From: MedAcidi-G1 sp002294285 | GTDB lineage: Bacteria; Actinomycetota; Acidimicrobiia; Acidimicrobiales; MedAcidi-G1 | Direction: 5' to 3' | Length of the DNA stretch: 64,000 bases | Assembly: GCA_963999645.1 (NCBI GenBank) | Contig: CAXEUY010000007.1 | Span: forward strand, 38,423 to 102,422 | Part shown: piece by piece, positions 1 through 9,787 of the stretch | Position numbering within the stretch: position 1 is the stretch's first letter | Layout: each line of letters starts with the position of its first letter | The notes under the pieces: generated by a model | What the model was told of the DNA's origin: nothing | The model's input: the letters and a program-made list of their open reading frames with translations, nothing else | The model's database searches: none | Made by a program: the position numbers and the translations under genes

Positions 1-399
1 CCAATCAGTTCACAGAAAATCGAAGATCACAAAATGCATTCTGAATTTTATGAAGTATCAGAAAATGTTTTCCAAAAGTGCAGTGCAGCAAAAAGAGTTA
101 TTGCAGTTGGTACAACAACAGTTCGTGCGCTCGAAACAGCAGCCTTAAAAGGATTGAAAGGAAGAACTGATATTTTCATAAAGCGTCCATTTGAATTTAA
201 AATTGTTGATGTTTTACTAACCAATTTCCATCTTCCGAAATCAACTTTACTTATAATGCTTGATGCATTTGTAGGAGAAAGATGGAGACTCTTATATGAA
301 GAAGCACTATCTGAGAATTACAGGTTTCTTTCCTTTGGAGACGCGATGCTCTTACAAAGACAAACCCGAGATGCACTAAAAGGCAATAATGAGAGCTGA
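1..399 (+). CDS. queA: S-adenosylmethionine:tRNA ribosyltransferase-isomerase, C-terminal part
   Basis: The 5' end is cut by the window edge; 132 codons remain and the frame is open from base 1. QueA transfers and isomerises the ribosyl group of SAM onto 7-aminomethyl-7-deazaguanine in tRNA to give epoxyqueuosine. Visible family motifs: IEDHKMHSEF at the cut end, VIAVGTTTVRALE, and VDVLLTNFHLPKSTLLIML followed by AFVGERW. The stop overlaps the start of tgt by 11 bases, so the two queuosine genes are co-transcribed and probably translationally coupled. Identification is firm for a fragment; nothing can be said about its promoter. Confidence 0.95.
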   Translation, partial: PISSQKIEDHKMHSEFYEVSENVFQKCSAAKRVIAVGTTTVRALETAALKGLKGRTDIFIKRPFEFKIVDVLLTNFHLPKSTLLIMLDAFVGERWRLLYEEALSENYRFLSFGDAMLLQRQTRDALKGNNES

Positions 400-1498
400 T
401 TTTGAAATAGAAAACAAGGATGGACAAGCCAGAACAGGCACAGTCAAACTTGCAACGGGCTCATTTAAAACACCTTGTTTCATGCCGGTGGGTACCAGAG
501 GATCAGTCAGACATTTGTCCTCACTGGACTTAACAGAATTGGGAGCCCAAGTCGTGTTAGCAAACACGTACCATCTAATGCTTCGTCCAGGTGCAGAAAT
601 AGTGAAAAATGCTGGAGGTATTGCTTCATTCGCAAATTGGAAAGGTTTGACACTGACAGACTCAGGTGGGTATCAGATATTTTCTCTTGACCCAAAAATC
701 GACGCCGAAGGGGCAACATTTCGCTCTGTTTATGACGGTTCATATCACAAACTGACGCCTGAGACTTCAGCTGAGATACAAGCTGATCTTGGTGCTGATA
801 TACAGATGGTTTTAGATATTTGTCCTGCTTTGCCGGCACCCGAGGAGACTATAAGGGAATCAGTCGAAATGACTGCAGCGTGGGGAAAGAGAGGGAGAGA
901 AACTTTTTTGAACCACGACGATGCTCCTTCCCGACAAAGTCAGTTTGGAATAGTGCAAGGTGGTGTAAGTCAATCGCTGCGAATTGAAAGCGCTGAACGA
1001 ACCTTAGAGACAGGTTTTGACGGTTATGCGATTGGAGGTTTGAGTGTAGGTGAAGGAAGAAATGAGATGCTTGACTCAGTCTCCGCAGTGTCGGAGTTGC
1101 TTCCTCATGATCAACCCAGATATTTCATGGGTTTAGGCGATCCAGTCGGTTTAATCTCAGTCATAGAGAGAGGCATAGATATGTTTGATTGTGTTCTCCC
1201 TACCCGATTAGCTCGACATGGAACTGTATTAACTTCAGAAGGACGAATAAATATCGGGAACGCTAAGTTCGCTGCAGACGACCTACCACTTGACCCAGGA
1301 TTTCCTGAGAGTCCAGCCAATCACTGGTCCAGATCGTACTTGAGGCATCTGATGGCTACAGATGAGCCGACCGGAGCGCGTATTCTGACTTTGCACAATC
1401 TTGCATGGCTTTTCAACTTTGTAGAAAACATCAGAAAAGCGATAAATGAAAACAAATTTAATGAATTTCGAAAAGAAACGTTAGATATTTGGGCTTGA
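389..1498 (+). CDS. tgt: Queuine/preQ1 tRNA-guanine transglycosylase
   Basis: Exchanges guanine-34 for preQ1 in GU(N) tRNAs. The 369-residue length is usual for bacterial Tgt. Motifs seen: substrate-pocket DSGGYQIFSL near residue 91, GIVQGG, YAIGGLSVGEG, and the nucleophile segment MFDCVLPTRLARHG near residue 268. Odd feature: the C-terminal zinc site is lost. In E. coli and B. subtilis the segment reads PLDPECDCYTCRNYSRAY; here it is PLDPGFPESPANHWSRSY with no gap, so residues 305, 307 and 310 are Phe, Glu and Ala instead of Cys, while the fourth ligand, His336, is kept. All catalytic motifs are intact, so an active enzyme with an altered structural site is more likely than a pseudogene. Downstream partner of queA. 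Confidence 0.95.
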   Translation: MRADFEIENKDGQARTGTVKLATGSFKTPCFMPVGTRGSVRHLSSLDLTELGAQVVLANTYHLMLRPGAEIVKNAGGIASFANWKGLTLTDSGGYQIFSLDPKIDAEGATFRSVYDGSYHKLTPETSAEIQADLGADIQMVLDICPALPAPEETIRESVEMTAAWGKRGRETFLNHDDAPSRQSQFGIVQGGVSQSLRIESAERTLETGFDGYAIGGLSVGEGRNEMLDSVSAVSELLPHDQPRYFMGLGDPVGLISVIERGIDMFDCVLPTRLARHGTVLTSEGRINIGNAKFAADDLPLDPGFPESPANHWSRSYLRHLMATDEPTGARILTLHNLAWLFNFVENIRKAINENKFNEFRKETLDIWA

Positions 1499-1578
1499 AG
1501 TCAAAAAGTTCGAACCTTAATAACCAGACACAGCGTAAGCTATCAAGTGTAAGTATCCCCTAAAAATAGCGAGCTCAA

Positions 1579-1860
1579 ATGTCATTTTTGCCACTCATAG
1601 TAATCATGTTGTTGATGTATCTGTTTCTTATACGTCCACAACAAAAACGTGTTAAGGAACAACAGGCTTTGGTGCGTTCCCTAGCACCTGGAGATGAAGT
1701 GTTGCTTAATTCAGGAATCCATGGAGTAGTCAAAGAGGTTGAAGAAGAAAGCGGAGTGATATGGCTAGAAGTCGCTCAAGACCTTGAATTGAAAGTCCTC
1801 AGGACAGCTGTTGAAAGAAAATTTCAAACAGATCTAGGTGAGAGCCCGATAGAAGATTGA
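1579..1860 (+). CDS. yajC: Sec translocase accessory subunit YajC
   Basis: A 93-residue single-pass membrane protein that associates with SecDF-YidC at the Sec translocon. Residues 4-18 form the N-terminal membrane helix, followed at once by the family hallmark IRPQQKRVKEQQ, then a small cytosolic domain containing PGDEVLLNSGIHGVV. It sits 20 bases ahead of secD, as in most bacteria. The 80-base gap after tgt holds a weak promoter-like pair (TTGAAG at 1495-1500, TAATAA at 1518-1523, 17-base spacer), which is only suggestive. Confidence 0.93.
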   Translation: MSFLPLIVIMLLMYLFLIRPQQKRVKEQQALVRSLAPGDEVLLNSGIHGVVKEVEEESGVIWLEVAQDLELKVLRTAVERKFQTDLGESPIED

Positions 1861-1880
1861 TTTAATCAAGAAAACTCTTT

Positions 1881-3395
1881 ATGCGACGGCAATTAACTTT
1901 TCTAATAGGAATCGTTTCCTTAACCATCATTTCAATTGTTGGGACGGTTCTGTGGAAGAATGAGCCTTTACTAGGCCTAGACCTCCAAGGGGGAGTTTCA
2001 GTCAGACTTATTGCTACTCAACCTGCTGACGAAATCATGCTCGACCAGACAGTAGAAATAATCCGCAACCGAGTAGACGGTTTAGGAGTAGCTGAACCAG
2101 AGATATCACGCATAGAAGGCGGAGTGATGGTGTCGCTCCCAGGTGTAAAGGATCAAGATAGAGCTCTTCAATTGGTGGGCACAACAGCCGAAATGCGTTT
2201 CAGACCTGTTTGCGATGTTCTACCTTCCGCCTCAAACGGCTATTCAGCAAGTGAAGGTGACAATTACACCGCTTCCCCATTTGCTTCATGCGCTGGAGCG
2301 ATAAGTGGGGACATAAAACCAGTTACAGGTGCTGATGGTCTAACCCCAAAGGAATCAGACTTGGCTGAGAATTTCGTCATTTTAAATTCACAAGATGACC
2401 CGGGAGCAAACTACCTTCTAGCCCCAAGCGTTCTTACAGGAGATGGGCTTAGTGATGCAGGAGCAGACTTTTATGACTACCAATGGCAAATAAGTCTTGT
2501 TCTTAAAAACGCTCAGAATGGCATACAAGCTTTTAACTCAATTTCAGCTCAATGCTATGTAGGGTCAGATTTATGTCCGACTCTTCCGGGATTTACTAAT
2601 GGTCGCTTAGCTATTGTTCTTGATGGCAAGATTATTACAGCACCGCAAATTAGAGCACCTGAATTTCAAAGAGACGCAATTGTAATAACCGGAGGATATG
2701 AAAAAGAAGAAGCCGAAAATGTCGCCTTAGCACTTCGATACGGCTCCCTGCCAGTTGAATTGGAAGCAGAGAACACTCAGCTGGTTTCGGCAACGATAGG
2801 AGAAGACTCCCTTGACGCGGGAATCAAAGCAGGGATAATTGGATTAGTTCTCGTAGCTATTTTCATGTTGGCCTATTACAGGATTCTTGGTTTAGTTGCT
2901 CTTTCTAGTTTGTTAATTTCAGGTGCATTACTTTGGGCCATAATTTCTCATTTAGGAACCCAAGAAGGTCTAGCGCTTACTCTTGCAGGAATAACAGGAA
3001 TAATTGTTTCCATAGGTGTCTCAGTCGATTCGAACATAGTTTATTTCGAACACTTAAAAGAAGATGTTCTCGACGGAAGAACAGCACGTTCATCAGTAGA
3101 TCGAGCATTTCCAATAGCTTTTTCCACAATAGTAAAAGCTGACGTCGCTTCACTGATAGGTGCAGTTTTACTTTGGTGGCTAACAGTTGGAGCAGTAAAA
3201 GGTTTTGCTTTCTATCTGGGACTAGCAACTTTACTTGATCTAGTTGCAACGTATTTTTTCATGGGTCCAATAGTCAAGGTTTTGGCAAGAACCAATTGGT
3301 TTGCCAATCATCCTAAAAGATTCGGCTTACCAGCAATTGGCTCCATAACAGAAGCAAGAAATAGGACAAATCCCACACAGGTGGAAACCGTATGA
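1881..3395 (+). CDS. secD: Protein translocase subunit SecD
   Basis: Proton-motive-force-driven component of the Sec export machinery that pulls preproteins out on the outer face of the membrane. The 504-residue protein has the N-terminal helix (about residues 6-26), the SecD signature LGLDLQGGVSVRL just after it, a large external P1 region to about residue 300, and a C-terminal block of five helices with the D4 motif GIIVSIGVSVDSNIVYFEHL. It overlaps secF by four bases (ATGA), typical of translational coupling. No unusual truncation; the P1 region between about residues 100 and 200 is lineage-specific and hard to align by eye. Confidence 0.96.
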   Translation: MRRQLTFLIGIVSLTIISIVGTVLWKNEPLLGLDLQGGVSVRLIATQPADEIMLDQTVEIIRNRVDGLGVAEPEISRIEGGVMVSLPGVKDQDRALQLVGTTAEMRFRPVCDVLPSASNGYSASEGDNYTASPFASCAGAISGDIKPVTGADGLTPKESDLAENFVILNSQDDPGANYLLAPSVLTGDGLSDAGADFYDYQWQISLVLKNAQNGIQAFNSISAQCYVGSDLCPTLPGFTNGRLAIVLDGKIITAPQIRAPEFQRDAIVITGGYEKEEAENVALALRYGSLPVELEAENTQLVSATIGEDSLDAGIKAGIIGLVLVAIFMLAYYRILGLVALSSLLISGALLWAIISHLGTQEGLALTLAGITGIIVSIGVSVDSNIVYFEHLKEDVLDGRTARSSVDRAFPIAFSTIVKADVASLIGAVLLWWLTVGAVKGFAFYLGLATLLDLVATYFFMGPIVKVLARTNWFANHPKRFGLPAIGSITEARNRTNPTQVETV

Positions 3396-4495
3396 AAACT
3401 TTGAAGAGTCTTTATATGGGGGAAAACCCTGTCAACTTCCCGAAACTTTGGAAGAAAGCTTTCATTTGCTCGATAATCGTTTTGGCTATGGGTATAGGTT
3501 CATTCGGATTTCGTGGTCTTAATCTTGGACTTGATTTTGAGGGTGGGACTTCTTATGAGGTTCGTGCTGCTGAAGTAACAGTTTCGGACACGAGAGAAGT
3601 TCTTGCAACCGTCGGAGCGTCTGACTCGAGGGTCCAGAAAGTTGGAACCGACATAATAAGAATCAGGTCTGATATAGACAATCCTCAAAAAGCAGGCGAG
3701 CTTAGAGAATTGCTCGAAAGTCAAATAGGAGAAGTTGAAACTTTTGAACAAGTGGGACCAACCTGGGGATCAGATGTAACAGACAAAGCGACAAAAGCAT
3801 TACTTGTATTTTTCGTCGTAGTGGCCCTGTATCTGACAATACGACTTGAATGGAAGATGGCGCTTGGGGCGCTTGTTGCAGTGATTCACGACATAATTAT
3901 CAGCGTTGGCGTCTATTCGATTTTTCAATTTGAAATAACACCAGCCACTGTGGTCGCTTTTTTGACGATTATGGGATATTCCCTTTATGACACGATCGTC
4001 GTATATGACAAGGTAAGAGAGATCATTGGAAGGTTAGGAGCGACTGAGAAATACTCATATACAGAAATGATGAATCTCGCTCTTAATCGAGTAGCGATGC
4101 GTTCAGTGAATACAAGTATTTCTTCAGCCTTGCCAGTGCTTTCACTTCTTATAATCGGTTCGTTAATAATGGGTGCGACGACTTTGCAAGAGTTCAGTGT
4201 TGCCTTGTTGGTAGGGATAATAGTCGGCTCTTATTCTTCTATTTTTCTGGCAGCTTCATTAGTCGCACTTCTTAAAGAGAGAGAATCCAGATGGGAACAA
4301 GTAAGAAAAAGATTAGAACAAAAAGGAATAAATACATCTTCCATTCGAAGAATCGATAGGAAAGAGGCTCTGAAGCCTCTCGAAACAAAGAAAACCGAAA
4401 GAATTGAAGGAGTCCGTGGCCCCGCCCGTGGAGGTGCCGCTTCAGTGCAAAGACCAGGCTCAATTGCTCCTCGGCCTCGAAAGAAGCGTCGTTAA
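3392..4495 (+). CDS. secF: Protein translocase subunit SecF
   Basis: Partner of SecD in the six-plus-six helix SecDF complex. The 367-residue protein shows the N-terminal helix, LGLDFEGGTSYEV near residue 48, and the conserved transmembrane D4 motif FLTIMGYSLYDTIVVYDKV. The last ~70 residues form a basic, Gly/Pro/Arg-rich cytosolic tail ending in RPRKKRR, as in many actinobacterial SecF proteins. The stop codon abuts the rel start directly (TAA then ATG). In mycobacteria an apt gene lies between secF and rel; it is absent here. Confidence 0.96.
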   Translation: MKTLKSLYMGENPVNFPKLWKKAFICSIIVLAMGIGSFGFRGLNLGLDFEGGTSYEVRAAEVTVSDTREVLATVGASDSRVQKVGTDIIRIRSDIDNPQKAGELRELLESQIGEVETFEQVGPTWGSDVTDKATKALLVFFVVVALYLTIRLEWKMALGALVAVIHDIIISVGVYSIFQFEITPATVVAFLTIMGYSLYDTIVVYDKVREIIGRLGATEKYSYTEMMNLALNRVAMRSVNTSISSALPVLSLLIIGSLIMGATTLQEFSVALLVGIIVGSYSSIFLAASLVALLKERESRWEQVRKRLEQKGINTSSIRRIDRKEALKPLETKKTERIEGVRGPARGGAASVQRPGSIAPRPRKKRR

Positions 4496-6742
4496 ATGGT
4501 GGCGACACGTAGAGTTGTCCCGTGGCGTCGTCGAGCTTCAGGAAAAAGTGACGAAACCTCTGCTTTAATTGATGTTTTCCTCGAACGACACCCAAAAGGA
4601 AATGTTGATCTTATAGAACGTGCATACAAGACAGCTCTTCAGGCACATGAAGGGCAAACCCGTAAGTCTGGAGAACCATATGTTCATCACCCTCTTGCTG
4701 TCGCCACTATTGTGGCCAGCCAGGGTCTTGACGATGTAACAATAGGGGCGGCATTATTACACGACTCGATTGAAGATACAGAAATAGATCTCAGTGACCT
4801 TGAAAGGGACTTTGGGGCTGAAGTAGCGAGCATCGTCGATGGTGTTACAAAATTAGACAGGATCAATTTCGACTCGAGAGAAGATCAGCAAGCTGCAAGC
4901 ATGAGAAAAATGCTTGTAGCTGTAGCGAAAGATTTGAGGGTGCTGGTAATAAAACTAGCTGACCGTTTGCATAACATGAGAACTCTCGCTGCTTTGCCAG
5001 AATTCAAACAGGAGAGAACTGCAAAAGAAACTCTTGATATATATGCTCCGCTAGCAAATCGATTAGGCATGCAAGACGTCAAAGTTCAGCTAGAGGACCT
5101 TTCTCTGGCAACACTTCACCCAAAGCGATACAGCGAAATTGCCCAAATGGTTCAAGATCGTTCTCCAGAGAGGGACATGTACCTGACGCAATTAGTAGCA
5201 AACGTAAAAGAACGGTTTAGTGAAATGGGTATCAAGGCAGATGTTTCAGGAAGACCTAAACACCTTTGGAGCATTTACGAGAAAATGATCGTTAAAGGGA
5301 GACCATTCGATGAAATTTATGACCTCGTGGGAATAAGGGTGATTGTCGAAAACGTAAGGGACTGCTATGCAGCTCTTGGAACTATTCATGCAACATGGAA
5401 ACCTGTACAAGGACGTTTCAAGGATTACATCGCAATGCCCAAATTTAATCTTTATCAATCCTTACACACCACAGTTATAGGGCCTCAGGCAAAACAAGCA
5501 GAATTCCAGATTCGAACCAAAGAAATGCATCAACGTGCTGAGTTTGGTGTCGCTTCGCATTGGGATTACAAAATCAAAAGTCCTTCAGATGAAATGGAGT
5601 GGCTGGGACGGATGGTTGAATGGCAGGAAGAAACCGCTGATCCTATTACCTTTATGGCCAATCTTAAAACTGACCTTGAACAAGACGAGGTTTACATTTT
5701 TACCCCAAAAGGAGATGTTGTAACTTTACCAATTGGTTCCACACCCGTTGATTTTGCATATTCCATACACACAGAGGTCGGGCATAGATGTGTGGGTGCA
5801 AAAGTAGAAGGAAGGTTGGTGCCTTTAGAGACCAGACTTGTTTCTGGACAAACAGTTGAAATAGTTACATCGAAACAGAGCGAGGCAGCCCCAAGCAAAG
5901 ACTGGCTACAGTTCGTGGCATCACATAGGTCGGCTAGCAAAATAAGACAATGGTACTCACAAGAAAGACGAAGTGAAGCGATTGATGCAGGACATGACGA
6001 TCTTGTGCGCGAATTGCGCAGAGCTGATTTACCTGTAAAAGAAACATTGGATGGTGAAACATTGGCTGCGGTAGTTGACGATCTGAATTATGCAGATCTT
6101 GATTCTTTATTTGCGGCGATTGGAGAGCATCATGTTTCAGCACGCTCAGTAATTGGAAAAATTGAAAAAGTTTTGGATGATCTAGAACCAGAACGTTACA
6201 ACGAACAAGCAACTGTTTTCCATCCACACAGAGAGCGCAGAGACTCAACGAAAGTAGGCGTGCATGTGGAAGGTTTCAGTGACCTTATGATTCGCTTATC
6301 GAGATGTTGCACTCCGGTTCCACCAGATGAAATTATTGGTTTCGTGACAAAAGGTCGTGGCGTGTCAGTGCATAGAAATGATTGTGCAAACGCTTCTTCG
6401 CTCTCCAACGATCAACCAGATCGACTAATAGAGGTTGAATGGGATGAGCATTCAGATGGCTACTTTGTCGCATCTGTTGAGATAAAAGCGCTTGATCGTC
6501 CAGGATTATTAAGAGATATCGGTGATGTAATGTCAGAAAACCAAGTGAATGTCATTGGAGTTGAAACGTCAACGAATATATCTGACCGGGTGGCTCGAAT
6601 GAGATTTGATTTCGAAATTAGCGATCCAACACATTTAAATAGACTCATGTATGTGATACGTGAAATCGACTCTGTTTACGATATATATCGAGTTGTTCCG
6701 GGGGGAGATGAACAACAAATTAAAAGTAGCACTGACAACTAG
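4496..6742 (+). CDS. rel: Bifunctional (p)ppGpp synthetase/hydrolase Rel
   Basis: Makes and degrades the stringent-response alarmones pppGpp and ppGpp. The 748-residue protein has the full long-RSH layout: HD hydrolase domain (HHPLAVATIV and LLHDSIEDT, about residues 60-110), synthetase domain (IYDLVGIRVIV, GRFKDYIAMPK, YQSLHTTVIG, EFQIRTKEMHQRAEFGVASHW, about 270-360), TGS domain (VYIFTPKGDVVTLP, about 400-455), a Cys-containing region (RLSRCCTPVPPDEIIGF) and a C-terminal ACT domain (VEIKALDRPGLLRDIGDV). Both catalytic halves look intact, so it should be the sole bifunctional enzyme typical of Actinobacteria. Its ATG follows the secF stop without a gap. Confidence 0.96.
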   Translation: MVATRRVVPWRRRASGKSDETSALIDVFLERHPKGNVDLIERAYKTALQAHEGQTRKSGEPYVHHPLAVATIVASQGLDDVTIGAALLHDSIEDTEIDLSDLERDFGAEVASIVDGVTKLDRINFDSREDQQAASMRKMLVAVAKDLRVLVIKLADRLHNMRTLAALPEFKQERTAKETLDIYAPLANRLGMQDVKVQLEDLSLATLHPKRYSEIAQMVQDRSPERDMYLTQLVANVKERFSEMGIKADVSGRPKHLWSIYEKMIVKGRPFDEIYDLVGIRVIVENVRDCYAALGTIHATWKPVQGRFKDYIAMPKFNLYQSLHTTVIGPQAKQAEFQIRTKEMHQRAEFGVASHWDYKIKSPSDEMEWLGRMVEWQEETADPITFMANLKTDLEQDEVYIFTPKGDVVTLPIGSTPVDFAYSIHTEVGHRCVGAKVEGRLVPLETRLVSGQTVEIVTSKQSEAAPSKDWLQFVASHRSASKIRQWYSQERRSEAIDAGHDDLVRELRRADLPVKETLDGETLAAVVDDLNYADLDSLFAAIGEHHVSARSVIGKIEKVLDDLEPERYNEQATVFHPHRERRDSTKVGVHVEGFSDLMIRLSRCCTPVPPDEIIGFVTKGRGVSVHRNDCANASSLSNDQPDRLIEVEWDEHSDGYFVASVEIKALDRPGLLRDIGDVMSENQVNVIGVETSTNISDRVARMRFDFEISDPTHLNRLMYVIREIDSVYDIYRVVPGGDEQQIKSSTDN

Positions 6743-6759
6743 CTTAAAAATAGTAACCT
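6732..6759 (+). promoter_or_regulatory. Candidate promoter for hisS
   Basis: CTGACA (6732-6737, five of six matches to TTGACA), a 16-base spacer and TAACCT (6754-6759, fits TANNNT). The -10 ends seven bases before the GTG start of hisS, which has no Shine-Dalgarno sequence, so transcription could begin at or next to the start codon. The -35 lies within the last codons of rel. Suggestive only. Confidence 0.35.
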
Positions 6760-6766
6760 CGTTCTT

Positions 6767-8026
6767 GTGAAGGATTCGTTATATCGTGCCCCCAAAGGCA
6801 CTAGAGACTTGGTTTGGCCAGATTCTGAAAGAAGACGTTCATTCATAAACTTATTTGCTGAAATTTCTAGTAGCGCTGGCTACGAAGAAATAGTGCTTCC
6901 AATGTTTGAACACATAGAGGTTTTTCAACGTCTTGGTGATGGGACTGACGTCGTCAGAAAAGAAATGTATGACTTTGAAGATAAAGGTGGAAGACAAATA
7001 GCTTTACGCCCAGAACAAACAGCGTCAATTGTTCGATCCTATGCAGAGAATCGCCCACCTTTACCATGGAAAGTTTGGTATGCAGGACCAAACTTCCGTT
7101 ATGAACGAGCACAGAGAGGAAGATACAGACAATTTGATCAAGTAGGGATGGAAGCCCTTGGTTCAGAGGATCCGTATTTAGATGTTGAAGTGATCTCCGT
7201 AGCATGGCGATTTTATGAGGCCCTAGGTCTCAAGAATGTAAACCTCTTGTTGAATTCAATGGGAACAGCGAATGACAGATCCAGGTATATAGAAGCTTTA
7301 AGCGAATACTTTGCAAATCAAAAAGGCGATCTTTCCAAAGAATCCCAAGACACTTTTGTTGCGAACCCATTACGAGTTTTAGATTCAAAACGTGATGAAG
7401 ATGCCCAAGTAATAGCGGAAGCCCCCAGTATTCTTGATCATTTGTCCGACGAAGCAAACGATCATTTCATCAAGGTGCAAGAAGGTTTGGAAAAGTTGGG
7501 AATACCTTATTCGGTGGAACCAAAACTTGTTAGAGGTCTTGATTACTATCTCAAAACAACGTTTGAATTCATCTCAGAAAGTATCGATGCCGCTCAGGAT
7601 GCGATAGGAGGTGGAGGTCGTTACGACGGTTTAGCGGCAGAAATGGGAGCTCCAGAAACACCGGGGGTCGGTTTCGCTTTAGGTTTGGACAGAACTTTGA
7701 TGGCATGTGATGCTGAAAAATCTTTTCCTGAGCCCAAACATTTATTAGAGATATTTGTTGTTGATGCAACTGATGGTTCACACGCGCTTGTTGTTGCAGA
7801 TCAGCTGAGACAGGAAGGATTTAAAGTCGATCGAGCTTTTGACAACCGTTCAATGAAAGCTCAGATGAAAGCTGCGGATAAAAGCGGGGCAAAAATTGCA
7901 GTAATCATAGGAGATGATGAAGTCCGTAGTGGAGTTGTTACGATTCGAGATCTAAGAGGCGAAGACGGTCAGGAAGAAATTGCCTCAGAATTGATGATTG
8001 CCGATCTCAGGAAGAGGCTCAGATGA
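6767..8026 (+). CDS. hisS: Histidine-tRNA ligase
   Basis: Class II synthetase charging tRNA-His. 419 residues, the usual bacterial length. Motif 2 is FRYERAQRGRYRQFDQVGMEA, the histidine-specific stretch is LVRGLDYYLKTTFEF, and motif 3 is GVGFALGLDRTLM; a C-terminal anticodon-binding domain follows from about residue 330. GTG start chosen because the family begins with the -APKGTRDL- segment only seven residues later. The stop overlaps aspS by four bases. Confidence 0.96.
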   Translation: MKDSLYRAPKGTRDLVWPDSERRRSFINLFAEISSSAGYEEIVLPMFEHIEVFQRLGDGTDVVRKEMYDFEDKGGRQIALRPEQTASIVRSYAENRPPLPWKVWYAGPNFRYERAQRGRYRQFDQVGMEALGSEDPYLDVEVISVAWRFYEALGLKNVNLLLNSMGTANDRSRYIEALSEYFANQKGDLSKESQDTFVANPLRVLDSKRDEDAQVIAEAPSILDHLSDEANDHFIKVQEGLEKLGIPYSVEPKLVRGLDYYLKTTFEFISESIDAAQDAIGGGGRYDGLAAEMGAPETPGVGFALGLDRTLMACDAEKSFPEPKHLLEIFVVDATDGSHALVVADQLRQEGFKVDRAFDNRSMKAQMKAADKSGAKIAVIIGDDEVRSGVVTIRDLRGEDGQEEIASELMIADLRKRLR

Positions 8027-9762
8027 CAAACTACGAAACTTCTATGAGAACGCACAGATGTGGAGATCTGAGACCTGAAGATATAGGAAAAGAAGTAACG
8101 CTGTGTGGCTGGGTTGACCGACGAAGAGAACATGGTGAGCACTTAGCTTTTATAGATTTACGCGACCGAAGTGGCGTTATTCAAGTTGTAGTCCAAGGAG
8201 CAGCCGATTTGCGTGCGGAGTATGTGCTACAGGTCAAAGGAAAAGTTAGAGAAAGACCTTCAGAAACAATAAATGAATCTCTAGAAACGGGTGGTATAGA
8301 GGTGGAAGGCTTAGAAGTGTCTGTTTTAGCTGCGTCAGAACCACCACCTTTCCCAATAGACGACAGAACAGAAGTAGATGAAGTTTTAAGACTCAGACAT
8401 CGTTACGTGGACCTTAGGAGGGATCGACTGCAAAACAATTTGCAACTCAGAGCCCAAGTGAATAGTTCCCTGCGAGAAGCAATGAAAGAACAAGGATTTG
8501 TTGAAGTTGAAACTCCGATGCTAGTTGCTAGCACTCCTGAGGGGGCTAGAGACTTTGTGGTCCCGTCCCGTAAAGAGCTGGGATCTTTCTACGCTTTGCC
8601 TCAAAGTCCTCAAATTTTTAAACAGCTTTGCATGCTAGGAGGTGTCGACAGGTACTACCAGATAGCGAGATGCCTTCGAGATGAAGACCTTAGAGCTGAC
8701 AGACAATACGAGTTCATGCAACTGGATATAGAAGCTAGTTTCGTTAATGGAGAAGATATTCGCAATATAGTTTCATCAGCGGTTTCTAGGGCCACCGAAA
8801 CTGTCACAGGTGTAAAGATAGACAACATCCCGTCAATCTCATGGCAAGAGGCAATGGAACGCTTTGGTTCAGATAAGCCAGATGTGAGATTCGGCCTTGA
8901 ATTGATAGAACTTACCGAGTTATTCAAAAATACGGAATTCAGAGCATTTCAAGCACCATGTGTGAAAGGCATTCGCGTCCCAGGAGGAGCAGAATACTCA
9001 AGAGGTCGACTAGATGAGTTAACCGACAAGTCTCAGAATTGGGGAGCAAAAGGTTTAGCTTGGATAAAAATAGAAAATTCTGAAATGGTTTCCCCAATCA
9101 CCAAATTCTTTTCGGAAGATGAGAAAAACTCTCTTAAGTCGGAAATGGAAGCTGACGAAGGTGATCTTTTGTTGCTTGTTGCTGATGAATGGAGCACTGT
9201 ATGTCATGTTCTTGGTTTGCTTAGATTAGAGATAGGCAGACCACCAATAAATGAAGGCGGGTTCAATTTCCTATGGGTTATTGATTTTCCATTGTTTGAG
9301 GGAACAGATGAAAATGGAAATCCCGCATCTTCTCACCACCCATTCACGATGCCTCATGAAGAAGATCTAAGTCTTCTAGAGAATGGTCAAACAGAAGGAG
9401 TCCGTTCCCTTGCCTATGACTTAGTTTTGAATGGTTGGGAGCTCGGCTCAGGAAGTGTGAGAATTCACAGAGAAGACATCCAGAAGCTGATCTTTTCAAC
9501 ATTGGGAATAGAACCAGATGAAGCTGAGAGGCGATTTGGGTTTCTGCTGGATGCATTCAAATTTGGAGCCCCTCCACACGCAGGTTTTGCAGTAGGTCTA
9601 GACCGGTTAACAGCTATTCTTGCCGGCGAGGAGAACATTCGTGAAGTGATTGCCTTTCCTAAAACACAATCAGGTGCTGACCCGCTTACTAGCGCTCCAT
9701 CGCCTATAGAAGATGTACGACTGACAGAGCTTGGTCTAAAAGTTTTACCTCCAACTGAATGA
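8023..9762 (+). CDS. aspS: Aspartate-tRNA ligase
   Basis: Class IIb synthetase. 579 residues, the bacterial type with an N-terminal OB-fold anticodon-binding domain (HRCGDLRPEDIGKEVTLCGW to about residue 115), catalytic domain with ETPMLVASTPEGARDFVVPS, flipping-loop and motif 2 region (RYYQIARCLRDEDLRADRQ), GAD insertion domain (about residues 290-420), and motif 3 (GFAVGLDRLTAILAGEENIR). Coupled to hisS by an ATGA overlap, the same pair order as in other actinobacteria. Whether it is discriminating or also charges tRNA-Asn cannot be read from the window. Confidence 0.96.
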   Translation: MTNYETSMRTHRCGDLRPEDIGKEVTLCGWVDRRREHGEHLAFIDLRDRSGVIQVVVQGAADLRAEYVLQVKGKVRERPSETINESLETGGIEVEGLEVSVLAASEPPPFPIDDRTEVDEVLRLRHRYVDLRRDRLQNNLQLRAQVNSSLREAMKEQGFVEVETPMLVASTPEGARDFVVPSRKELGSFYALPQSPQIFKQLCMLGGVDRYYQIARCLRDEDLRADRQYEFMQLDIEASFVNGEDIRNIVSSAVSRATETVTGVKIDNIPSISWQEAMERFGSDKPDVRFGLELIELTELFKNTEFRAFQAPCVKGIRVPGGAEYSRGRLDELTDKSQNWGAKGLAWIKIENSEMVSPITKFFSEDEKNSLKSEMEADEGDLLLLVADEWSTVCHVLGLLRLEIGRPPINEGGFNFLWVIDFPLFEGTDENGNPASSHHPFTMPHEEDLSLLENGQTEGVRSLAYDLVLNGWELGSGSVRIHREDIQKLIFSTLGIEPDEAERRFGFLLDAFKFGAPPHAGFAVGLDRLTAILAGEENIREVIAFPKTQSGADPLTSAPSPIEDVRLTELGLKVLPPTE

Positions 9763-9787
9763 GATGCACTAATCGCTGAGGAAAACT

